DNA from: Tenebrio molitor
Lineage: Eukaryota > Arthropoda > Insecta > Coleoptera > Tenebrionidae
Assembly (NCBI RefSeq): GCF_963966145.1
Contig: NC_091052.1
Span: 7,998,001 to 8,062,000 of the forward strand
Length of the DNA stretch: 64,000 nt
Reading direction: 5' to 3'
The position numbers and the translations under genes were made by a program. This document shows, piece by piece, positions 37,691 to 47,389 of this stretch (its first letter is position 1; every line of letters begins with the position of its first letter). Under the pieces are notes generated by a model, which had not been told where the DNA came from, ran no database searches, and was given only the letters and a program-made list of their open reading frames with translations.

Positions 37691-40600
37691 ATACAAAAAT
37701 TAATAATCATAGGTTAGGAGTACAATTTTTTAAATGTTTAGATTTTGTGAACGTTTCAAAAAAAATGGTAAAGACTATCTTCCTTGTATTGGTAAAATAA
37801 AGTCGCTTTAAAGAGAATTTCGTTTAAACCGCCTTACCTGCGCTGACAGTTCTTAGAAATTTCTTCAAGGTTCTCTTCAGTAAAATTTGACCGAAATTCC
37901 ATTCTTATTTTCAATTTTAACGTTCGCTCTTTTAATTTCAACAAATCCTTTTTAAGATCTACACATCATATGGTAGATATTATCTGACTTTTCTACTAAG
38001 AAATTCTGTCGGAAAATATTCTGCAGTTTCTTTAACCTCTCCATCAGATGAAAATTATCTTATTTTTAAGAAAAAAAAATTCTAAACGATTTGGACAAAA
38101 ATGTTTGTTGTCAATTTCAATTTTGGAATGTTTTCCCTAAAAGCTCGCTTAATTCTACAAAGCTGTAGCCATTAACTTTCCTGAAGAAAATTAGTTCTGG
38201 CTAAAGGATCCTTGTCTGTGAAGTTTTGTGGAATTGCTACGCCACTGGTCCGGCATCTGGTTCCGATTCTGTTGGTCATTTGTCGGACAACAGTTTCGAC
38301 TGGTGTTGGCGCGTCTGCCGATTCTTATTATAATTTGTCCTTTGACATCCGACACCGCGGATTTCGGTACGTCAAACCGAAAATGTGATCAAATAAAACG
38401 GCATCAAAGCCGTGGAACGCATGTTCGTGTCGTAACAGTGGCACAAGCGGCGACAAAAGGAACGGCCGCCATCTGTGATGTCCAGTGAAGCATCCAAGGT
38501 CTTTGGGATTTCGCCATGTCCGGGAAACCTTTCAACTAATTAATGTCTTTCAGGAAAAGCGGGTTGCATGTGAGTGTGTGCAGGATTAGAAATGCTATTG
38601 CCGTTTTATCAAAGCTCCCGGAGGTCGGCCCGTGGTCAACCGGAATAAAACTCCAGCGCGCTCCCACATTTTTTACTCGCCTTTATGATTTCTTCGGCTC
38701 GGATGGAAAGTTTTCTTATTCGTCAAATCCCAATCCTTTGATCATCTAATGCGGGATCTTTGCTTATTTGATTTCGGCCGAGAATTGGAATTGTGCAAAT
38801 TTACTTTCTAACGTGAAATATTAACAGCGAAAGGGCTTTTTCCGTAATTAATGTTGCGGCTCTAATCAAGAGAGGTTTGCGTTTAAAGGTCTTTCGAGTA
38901 TATTTGCCGATATAAAAATTTAATTGAAATTTAAACGGACGCCGGCGATTTATTTGAACACGAATTTGATATTTATCCTAGATTGAGGTCAACATTTGCC
39001 GATAATTTATCGGGCTGTAAAATTTTATGGAACAAACTTTCGGCCGTAACCTATGGAATGGTAAGCTTCAATTTGAACAGATTATATTATTCCGACGGGG
39101 TTGGAGCTTGAACTTTGTTTATCACCGCCGGAACGCGACACCGCTTTCGATTAACTTTTCAAAAACGCGTTGCTCTATCCTTCAAAAATGACCAAAGAAA
39201 AATGAATCCGGCTGCGACACGATTTCCTGGAATTCGTCCTAACTGGATTTCGTTGTCGTCCGTGCCCCGACTCCTGCCCACGCTTTTTGCCGCCTCCACA
39301 ATAGACGCCCCACGTTATTGTTATTTTTGTAGTTTGATACTCGGCGGAAAGTTGAGCATCGATGTCACTATGATGTATCTCTTCAATACAAACAAGATCA
39401 TTTATTGCGACACGTCTCCTCTCGGTATCTACATTATCGACAGTCAAACACATTAAGAAAGGCGCTGCACTTGACTCCGGCATTCATCAATCCATGCCAG
39501 AAATACGGAAGACGACAAGCTCCATCTCACCGAGGCCAAACACCGCCACCATTGTCCGAAGTCGGGATTTTCTGACATTTAAAAACGAGCGCAGTTTTGT
39601 TTCAATTTTTCCGTCGGTGTGCCAGTAGACACATATCAGGAACACGGGTGCGTGTAGGGCAGCAGGGAGCGGCATCCTCCTGCCCTGACCGCTACTCCAT
39701 CCATCAAGAGTTGACCTGTCGACCCCCGTCTATCAATCAGCTACAGTTTTTATTGTTCGCCCCCTTTTGCTTCCATGCACTGTCGTTCGCCTGCACGAAT
39801 CGTTTATCCTTGCCGATTTTTACGAACACTTCCTCATTTGTCATAAACTATTATTATTGTAGTTACCATCCGCAACCGGACATAAAAATTACCACGCGCG
39901 GAAAAAATCTCAAAAGAACCTTTCAAACTTGAACTAACAAAAAATTGCACACTTTCTTATCAAAAATATTTTTGCGTATCACTCTTCTAAGCCAAGTTGA
40001 TGTTACGCCTCTGGAAGTGAGGCGAATAAAAATTTTATTTTTAAAAATACACATTTACCCTCCCGTCGAACGTTAACACCGGATTAAGGGATTGACATTC
40101 TCGGGCTTTTACCAGATGACCGGCCTCAAAATATCTTTGTGGGGTGTCGCACAAAGTCCGGAGATTTTCATTCAAAAGTGACACACCCACACTTATTTGG
40201 CTAAAAATACTTTCAAACCTTCACAAAACGAAATTAACTTCGACACAAAAATAATCTCCTCCACACCGGTGGTCACTTTGTCTTTCTTTGCTAAATACTG
40301 TCCAGCCGGTAATCTTCAAGGAAATGTGCTGTCAAGGAAAATATGTTATGTGTCGATTTGATGGTTGTACAAGTTTTGCAACCTTTTTCTACCTACTCGG
40401 GGCTCTCTACCTGTTCGTTTAAAATTTAGTAAATCTAAGAGAACCTAATCTAATACTTTTCCATTTATTCCGGTCCCTATCATGCCCAGCCTGATCTAAT
40501 TTGTTACCCTATTGTAGCGCTACCGCCCGGAGGGGGAGATCGCCTGAAACGGAGAAACTGTCCAACCACCCTCACTGTATATTAAAAACAAGTGTATTTT

Positions 40601-42900
40601 GTACAAGCCGATAAATCAAAACAAATAAATAAAAAAACTGGACACATTTTTTATCTAAAGTAGCCGTTTCGTATAGCCTGAAGTAGAAATGTTTAGGAGC
40701 GCCTTATCTCCCCACGACTCCCTCTCCAGATAAGAGTATGCGATATTAAAAATGTATCTTGAGGGTGGCGGTGTAGTCGAACCGAATTAATACGTCTGCT
40801 GTGACGCAAGGTACTAAACGATTTTCTGCGAAAAAGTCGATTTTTAAGAGGGGTTCCACACGCTATCGATATCATGAATGAGTAAACGGTTCCGGGGGTG
40901 CATGGCAATAGTCATGGCGAACAAACAGCGTGCTCGGGAGCTGGCGGCTAACAAATACCATGAATTGTTTATGGATTAATCAAACCCGGCATGGTGGAAG
41001 TGCTGCGACCCGCACGATTGGGTCGCTTGTTGGGTTGCATGCACTTTGCCTCCGACACCATAAACGCGTGTAAAGCGGTACCAAAACTGTGAAATTCGTA
41101 CAATTCGGATGTCGAAGCAATGCAGTTTTAGTAACGGGGAAAACAGGAAATAAAAAATCTAATTTATCACTCGAATTAAGATTTTCTTTTCTTTTGGAAA
41201 AATATCATTTTGGTGGTGCGTTTCGTGAGCTAGGAAGCCGTTTTGTTAAACTATTTTTGTGTTGTGAGGAGTCACAGAAAAATGACACGTAATTTATTAG
41301 ATATTCACATAAAGCTTCACAGCTCTGGATCATTTCGTTGGCTTCTCTAAAAAATAATAAATATGTGTAGGACTTGGCAGAGGTTCATACGAAACTTAAA
41401 CCGGTCAAATTCTTTATTTTTCTTTAAATATTGATGCGGCATGAAGAAAAAATGCCTGGAAAATAAGAAAATCTGGATGTCTTGGGCTAAAGTTGAATTT
41501 TTTGAATTTGCATTAAAAACAATTGTTTCCAGTTCTGTGACTTTCTGAGGTTAATACTTCTTAGATCAGATATTTCAAAATTTGCTTTTACAATTAGGTA
41601 TTTAGAGAAAAGAAATATTTTTTGATAGGTAGATTTTTTTTTTAATTTAAATATCACATTTTGTAAAGCTGTTTAAAGCTCCTTGGAAATTTTATATCAA
41701 TTCCTGGCACAATCTTGCTTCCTGAAATTCTTTAATTTCATTAATAATTTAAAAATTTATATGGGAAAGTTTACACACAAGAAACAAGTCATGACGAGTT
41801 CGTGAGGTAATAATTTATGAGGGGTGTAATGGTGTGTAGTGAAATTAATTAAATAATTGATTCAATAATGTTATTTTGAACGAAAAAGTAAACCGCTTTG
41901 TTGATTGAATATATTAATCAAATATGTAATTACATAATTATGAAATAATAATCATCATTAATGCGGACAAGTTTTATGGAATACTAAATTTTAAAATCAC
42001 ACAGTGGAGTTATTTATAAAGATGAAATTGAAATTATAAAATGTTATAAAATGATTCGCTTTTAATTTAAATTACTTCTAGACGCTTAAACATTTGCCTA
42101 GGGCGCAGAGATTTGTGAAAACAAAAATCGGCTCACTGAATTAACAGTCTACGATTGGAAAAGTGATAATTACTCGGAAAAACAAATATTTACGATTGTA
42201 CGAGCAAAATCGCTTAAGCTCTGACTATCTCTCTCCTTGATCACATTTTGCCTTTCCGCTGAAAAATAAATAATTTTTATTAATCACGCTTGTGATGTGG
42301 AGTCTTTGTCTGGCGAAAAAATAAATCACGTCGCTATACGTCGTTTCAGAATTTTCAAATATATTACACCAGAAGCTGAAATTATCTTTGCATTTCCTGC
42401 CATTAAATTAGATTAAATAATTAATATCTTGCCATGCAATAATGCAATAAAAATAACTCGCCTCGTGTCGGGAATAATTTAATTCAAGAATTCTGACCGA
42501 CATCACAATAGTTTGAGTTGCTGCAATAAAAAAAAATTTCGACGAGTTTGAACGTTTTTTAATTTTTTCAGGTGGCCTGAAAAATGTCTGACGATAATTG
42601 ATCACGGGTTTTTGGCCTAAACGGTTAAATCTCGAAACCACATCGAATTATGTGTTTAAAGTTGTTAACTCCCAGATATAAAAATAATTCGTAGGTGCAC
42701 CGGTGGAAAAAATGTTAATTATAGCAGAATGGGCAAGGAACGTATAAAAAATGAAAATCATGATTAATAGAAACGTTTCGTTACGTAAATAAATTATGTA
42801 TTAATTGCGGTGGTTTTTTGGGATAATTACGGGATGTAAAATCTCCGGTTGATTCCGGGAATTGTTTCTTGGCCAGATAAAAGTCCGGAAAGTAGCGCCC
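37691..42900. other. Upstream intergenic DNA of the Toll gene, free of recognised transposons
   Basis: No inverted-repeat element or TE coding relic was recognised here, unlike the preceding 30 kb. GC-rich islands at 38.2-39.8 kb and 40.5-41.1 kb alternate with AT-rich DNA. It is a plausible home for Toll enhancers, but no specific binding-site cluster is claimed. Confidence 0.4.
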
Positions 42901-42967
42901 TCGCACCGGCGGCGATCGGTCCAACTAGCGGTGCGCTTGCGCCAGCTGCGAAACTTGAACATTTCTG

Positions 42968-43031
42968 TATATACTGCAGTAACGCGGCGAAGATCTTCAG
43001 TATTACTTCGAATGTTGTTGAGGTTGGTTCG
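42968..43031 (+). promoter_or_regulatory. Core promoter of the Toll gene (TATA-like, Inr, DPE)
   Basis: TATATA lies at 42968-42973 and TCAGT at 42997-43001. If the A at 42999 is +1, the TATA-like box starts at -31. The pentamer GGTTC at 43026-43030 then falls exactly at +28 to +32, where the insect downstream promoter element (consensus RGWYV) must sit, and the G at +24 (43022) fits its known preference. The initiator has one mismatch to TCAKTY at the last base. Upstream, an NRF1/Ewg-like TGCGCTTGCGCC (42932-42943, about 10 of 12) overlaps a CAGCTG E-box (42943-42948). The predicted leader is 203 nt and unspliced. The start site is inferred from motif spacing, not from transcript data. Confidence 0.66.
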
Positions 43032-43166
43032 CATGAGCAGCGCGTACGAACTAGAAACATCAAAGAGTTCGTGATCGTCCGGTGTAAACAGTGACTGTGA
43101 TATGATCGTTTATTAATACCACCTCGATGAACTCTTCGAATCGGTGAAATGGTGAGACTGAAGTGA
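43012..43166 (+). promoter_or_regulatory. Four upstream ORFs in the Toll 5' leader
   Basis: Four ATGs precede the receptor start, and each is closed before it. They are 43012-43074 (20 codons), 43102-43116 (MIVY), 43127-43147 (MNSSNR) and 43149-43166 (MVRLK). The last ends 35 nt before the main ATG. If the leader starts near 42999 and is unspliced, a scanning ribosome must pass or reinitiate after all four, which usually lowers translation. Donor-like GTGAGA (43152) and GTGAGT (43163) lie in the last part, so a spliced leader is a real alternative. Confidence 0.6.
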
Positions 43167-43201
43167 GTCTTGATAAATAAATCGTGGCCGCAAGTTTCGC
43201 G

Positions 43202-46200
43202 ATGTGGCTGGGACTAGTGTTGAACGTGGTGTTCTTCGCGAGCTCGTCGCTCGCGACCCGCTTCGACGGTCCCGAACAGTGCAACTGGCTGCCGGACAAC
43301 AACGACACCTCTTCGACGAAGTTCTCCGTGACGTGTCGAGTCAGGACTTTGGACGGCACCGGCGCCAACATCAGCGCGTTGCCCGCGGAAGTCACCTCCA
43401 GGTTGCGCATAATATGCAGTGAAGTGTTGTTCTTCGAAAGCGCGCTTCCCACGCAAGGTCTCCAGCGTCTCCACGAGCTCGAAGACCTGCAGATCACCAA
43501 CTGCAAGCTCCTCGCCGTCGAGCCCAACTCGCTCGACGGCCTCTACAATCTGAAGCGGCTGTCGATCACCACCTTCAACGGCGAATGGGGCGCCAGCAAA
43601 GCGCTCGACGTCACCGCCGACAGCCTCCACGGACTCAAAGAGCTCCAGGTGCTGGATCTCGCCAACAACAACATCCGCGCGATAGTCGACGGCACCTTCT
43701 GCGACCTCGCCAATCTCCAGACGCTCAACTTGACGAGGAACAGAATTAAAAGTCCGGAACGGTTCGGTTTTAATCTGCCGGAGTGCAGAAACAGCGAGTT
43801 GCAGAATCTCGACTTGTCGTACAACGAATTGAAAGCGCTGACGGAGGATTCCGGGTTCTCGCGGCTCCGCCGCCTCCAAGTGCTTGATCTGAAGAACAAC
43901 AACATCAGCGACGTCTCCGGTGAGGCCCTCGCCGGAGTGGTGTCCTTGCGGATTTTTAATTTGGCCAACAATAAGATCGAGACGCTTCCTCAAGGTTTGT
44001 TCGCCGGATCGCGCGAACTCCGAGAGATCCATCTGCAGAACAACTCGCTCTTCTCCTTGCCCGTAGCGCTGTTTCACCGCCTGGAACAACTGTTGATCCT
44101 GGATCTGTCCGGTAATCAACTGACGAGTAATCACGTCGACGCCGGAACTTTCGCCGGATTAATCCGGTTGATCATTTTAAATTTGTCTCACAACGCTCTG
44201 ACCCGCATCGACAGCAAGACCTTCAAAGATCTGTATTTTCTGCAAATATTGGACTTGAGGAACAACTCGATCGGCTTCATCGAAGACAACGCTTTTATTC
44301 CCCTGTACAATTTACACACTCTGAACCTGGCGGAGAATCGTCTCAACACCATCGGCCCATTGTTATTCAACGGTTTGTTCGTGCTCAGCAAACTCACCCT
44401 GAACAATAATTTAGTGGTAAGCATCGATTCGACAGCTTTCCGTAATTGTTCGGCGCTCAAAGAACTCGATCTCAGTTCGAACGCGCTCCAGGATGTGCCC
44501 GACGCGTTGAAGGAACTGTCGTTTTTGAAGACTTTGGACTTGGGTGAAAATCAAATCAGTGACTTTCGCAACGGTTCGTTCAAAAATCTGAACCAGCTGA
44601 CCGGGTTGAGGCTGATCGACAACAACATCGGGAACTTGACCCGGGGGATGTTGTGGGATTTGCCGAGCTTGCAAGTGCTTAATCTTGCGAAAAACAAAAT
44701 TCAAAGCATCGAGAGAGGAACTTTCGAGCGAAACACCCAGCTCGAAGCCATCCGCCTCGACGAGAATTTTTTAACGGACATTAACGGTGTCTTCGCGACG
44801 CTCGCGAGTTTGTTGTGGTTGAACTTGTCCGACAATCATCTAGTGTGGTTCGATTACGCTTTCATTCCCAGCAACCTGAAATGGTTGGACATCCATCGCA
44901 ACTTCATCGAGCACCTGGGTAATTATTACAAGATCCAGGACGAAATCCGGGTGAAAACGCTAGACGCTAGTCACAATCGCATCACCGAGCTGTCGCCGAT
45001 GTCGATCCCGAACAGCGTGGAGCTCTTGTTCATCAACAACAACTTCATCAAATCCGTTCATCCGAACACGTTCCTGGACAAGAGCAGTCTGGCGCGGGTC
45101 GACATGTACGCCAACGACCTGGTGAACCTGGACATGAACGCGCTGCGGCTGTCGCCGGTGCCGCCGAACCGGTCGCTGCCCGAGGTGTACCTGGGCGGGA
45201 ACCCCTTTCACTGCGACTGCAGCATGGAGTGGCTGCATCCGGTCAACAACATGTCCGCGTCCAGGCAGTACCCGCGAGTGATGGACCTCGACAACGTCAT
45301 GTGCAAGATGACCCACTCGCGCGGCATGGCCCACATGCCGCTCACCAGAGCCAAAACCAGCGACTTCCTCTGCGAGTACGAGACCCACTGCTTCGCCTTG
45401 TGCCACTGTTGCGACTTCGACGCCTGCGACTGCGAGATGACGTGTCCTGACAACTGCAAGTGCTACCACGACCAGACCTGGAACACGAACGTCGTCGACT
45501 GTTCGGGGCAAAACGCTAATTTGATCCCGCACAGGATCCCGATGGACGCCACCGAGGTGTACCTCGACGGCAACGACCTGAAAGAGCTCCAGAACCACGT
45601 CTTCATAGGCCGCAAGAACATGCGAGTGTTGTTCGTGAACAACAGCGGGATCGAGACGATCCAGAACAGCACCTTCAACGGTTTGCACACGCTGCAGACG
45701 TTGCACCTGGAGGACAACAAGATTTATACTCTGCAGGGGTACGAGTTCGAGCACCTGTCCAATTTGAAAGAGCTGTATCTGCAGAACAACGTGATCGCGC
45801 ACATCGGGAACAAGACTCTGGAGCCGCTGAAGAGCTTGGAGATCTTGCGACTGGACGGCAACAAATTAGTGGTGTTTCCGGTGTGGCAATTGTCGTCGAA
45901 CTCCCACTTGACCGAGATAAGTTTGGCCAACAATCGTTGGTCCTGTCGCTGCAAGTTCTTGCAGGAGTTCACCGCGTGGGTCGGCGATAACGCGCCGCGA
46001 ATCGTCGACAGCGCCGCCGTCCAGTGCTACAACGGCGACGCGAGTCCTCCGGAGCGTCACGACCTCGACTTCAACAGCACCGCGTGCAGTGACTTTTACG
46101 CCGGAAGTTCCGTAATCGACTCGATGCTAGTGTCGGACTACTGGAAGATGGTCGTCGTGACTCTTTGCGTTGTGATCTTGTTGCTGTTGGCGGTCGTCCT

Positions 46201-47137
46201 CTGGTTCGTGTTCCGCGACCCCGTCCGCGTGTGGTTGTACTCGCGCTACGGCATAAGACTGTGCAGTTTCCGGGCCGCCGCCGCCAAGCAGTACGAGGAC
46301 AGAGACAAGTTGTACGACGGTTTCGTTTGTTACAGTCCGAAGGACGAAGAGTGGGTCGTCCAGGCCCTGGCCGCCGAGCTGGAGCCGCGCTTCCAGCTCT
46401 GCCTGCACTACCGCGACCTCCCGCACGCCGCCTACCTCCAGCACGCCGCCCCCGCGGTCCTCGAAGCGGCGGAGGCCAGCCGCAGGGTCGTCATCATCCT
46501 CACCCGCAACTTCCTCCAGACGGAGTGGTCCCGCTTCGAGCTGCGACAAGCGCTGCACGAGGCGCTCAAGGGCCGGGTGTTCAAGCTGATCGTCCTGGAG
46601 GAGGGGCCGCTCCCCGAGGCCGAGCTCGACCCCGAGCTCCGGCCCTATCTCAAGACCGGCAACAGGGTGCAGTGGGGCGAGAAGAGGTTCTGGGAGAAGC
46701 TGAGATACGCGATGCCCTCGGGGGAGCCCAGGGGCAAAATCAACGCCAATTATCGACGCAACATCAACAATTACACCATTGACTCGAGGGTGGTGGCGAA
46801 CGGCACGCACAGCCACACGTACCCCGAGAAGATCAAGACCCAGGGGCCGCCCTCGCCCGGCATGCAGATGTTCCCGCCGCCGGCGTACTCGGCCGGGGCA
46901 CCGCACGAACCCGACGACGCCAACTACTCCTCGGCGACGACGGCCACGCCCTCTCCCAGACCCATGAGGCGGGCGCAGGAACCGAGGCCCATCTCTGACC
47001 ATATTTATTCCAGTATCGATTCCGACTACAGCACCCTGGAGCGTGGGGGGTCCGGCAGGAGGGGGCCTCCGTGGAGACCCCACGTCATGATGCAGACTGC
47101 AGGCGTCAACAACGGCGGCCAGGCCTATCTCGTGTGA
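43202..47137 (+). CDS. Tollo: Toll-family receptor, Toll-6/Tollo (Toll-8) type, single exon
   Basis: A 1311-residue type I membrane receptor. A signal peptide covers residues 1-18 (MWLGLV...SSSLA). About 23 LRRs follow, then a first LRR C-terminal cap with CDC at 671-673. A cysteine-dense module (724-754, with FALCHCCDFDACDC) comes next, then about six more LRRs (roughly 777-914) and a second cap (WSCRC, 915-917). The membrane helix is 983-1004, followed by the juxtamembrane FRDPVRVW. The TIR domain is 1036-1172, with box 1 YDGFVCYSPKDEEWV, box 2 RDLPHAAYL and box 3 FWEKL. The tail has PPPAY, IYSSIDSDYSTL and terminal QAYLV. The start is the first in-frame ATG; TAA at 43178 closes the frame upstream, and the GTG at 43184 was rejected. 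Long Tolls of this clade (Toll-6, Toll-7, 18w, Tollo) act at the cell surface in epithelial cell rearrangement and axis elongation; immune roles are less general. The cysteine module and tail favour Toll-6/Tollo over Toll-7/18w. Tollo is preferred over Toll-6 or the insect paralogue Toll-10 on recalled similarity only. GC content is far above the flanks and highest in the TIR region. Confidence 0.96.
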   Translation: MWLGLVLNVVFFASSSLATRFDGPEQCNWLPDNNDTSSTKFSVTCRVRTLDGTGANISALPAEVTSRLRIICSEVLFFESALPTQGLQRLHELEDLQITNCKLLAVEPNSLDGLYNLKRLSITTFNGEWGASKALDVTADSLHGLKELQVLDLANNNIRAIVDGTFCDLANLQTLNLTRNRIKSPERFGFNLPECRNSELQNLDLSYNELKALTEDSGFSRLRRLQVLDLKNNNISDVSGEALAGVVSLRIFNLANNKIETLPQGLFAGSRELREIHLQNNSLFSLPVALFHRLEQLLILDLSGNQLTSNHVDAGTFAGLIRLIILNLSHNALTRIDSKTFKDLYFLQILDLRNNSIGFIEDNAFIPLYNLHTLNLAENRLNTIGPLLFNGLFVLSKLTLNNNLVVSIDSTAFRNCSALKELDLSSNALQDVPDALKELSFLKTLDLGENQISDFRNGSFKNLNQLTGLRLIDNNIGNLTRGMLWDLPSLQVLNLAKNKIQSIERGTFERNTQLEAIRLDENFLTDINGVFATLASLLWLNLSDNHLVWFDYAFIPSNLKWLDIHRNFIEHLGNYYKIQDEIRVKTLDASHNRITELSPMSIPNSVELLFINNNFIKSVHPNTFLDKSSLARVDMYANDLVNLDMNALRLSPVPPNRSLPEVYLGGNPFHCDCSMEWLHPVNNMSASRQYPRVMDLDNVMCKMTHSRGMAHMPLTRAKTSDFLCEYETHCFALCHCCDFDACDCEMTCPDNCKCYHDQTWNTNVVDCSGQNANLIPHRIPMDATEVYLDGNDLKELQNHVFIGRKNMRVLFVNNSGIETIQNSTFNGLHTLQTLHLEDNKIYTLQGYEFEHLSNLKELYLQNNVIAHIGNKTLEPLKSLEILRLDGNKLVVFPVWQLSSNSHLTEISLANNRWSCRCKFLQEFTAWVGDNAPRIVDSAAVQCYNGDASPPERHDLDFNSTACSDFYAGSSVIDSMLVSDYWKMVVVTLCVVILLLLAVVLWFVFRDPVRVWLYSRYGIRLCSFRAAAAKQYEDRDKLYDGFVCYSPKDEEWVVQALAAELEPRFQLCLHYRDLPHAAYLQHAAPAVLEAAEASRRVVIILTRNFLQTEWSRFELRQALHEALKGRVFKLIVLEEGPLPEAELDPELRPYLKTGNRVQWGEKRFWEKLRYAMPSGEPRGKINANYRRNINNYTIDSRVVANGTHSHTYPEKIKTQGPPSPGMQMFPPPAYSAGAPHEPDDANYSSATTATPSPRPMRRAQEPRPISDHIYSSIDSDYSTLERGGSGRRGPPWRPHVMMQTAGVNNGGQAYLV

Positions 47138-47385
47138 TAACTTAACTGACTGACTAGGTATACATAAAGACTCTCGTACTGAACAATATTTAAAAATCAT
47201 AATGACAAAAACTTTTTTGAGTCGAAGCGTGTAATTTTATTGTTTGTATTTTTTTGTACATTACTTGTAAATAGATCAAATATTTATTTGTTTATTAATT
47301 TTTTTTTTGTATCATTTTGTGTATATTTTTTACGACTTGCAAGACGAATTATTATAATAAATACGATGTGAAATTTACCGGCTGT
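47138..47385 (+). other. 3' UTR of the Toll gene with Pumilio-type site
   Basis: The AT-rich stretch after the TGA contains TGTAAATA at 47266-47273, an exact match to the Pumilio recognition element UGUANAUA. It also contains several T-runs and TGTAT/TGTAC words. The end is set by the poly(A) signal and the following GT-rich stretch, so the UTR is about 240 nt. Exact cleavage cannot be read from the sequence. Confidence 0.6.
47356..47361 (+). terminator. Polyadenylation signal AATAAA
   Basis: This canonical hexamer lies 219 nt after the receptor stop codon. It is followed 15-30 nt later by a GT-rich stretch (GGCTGTGTTTG), as expected of a downstream element. It is the first AATAAA after the stop codon. 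Confidence 0.65.
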
Positions 47386-47389
47386 GTTT

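Noticed and set aside
43184..43201. Alternative GTG start six codons upstream of the Toll ATG
   Set aside because: GTG is rarely used in animals. The ATG at 43202 begins directly with a good signal peptide and has a purine at -3.
46127..47200. Minus-strand open frame of 357 codons opposite the TIR and tail
   Set aside because: It exists because the opposite gene is very GC-rich at third positions. Its translation is low-complexity (Arg/Gly/Val-rich) with no domain. The same applies to the minus frames at 43214-44134 and 44960-45802.
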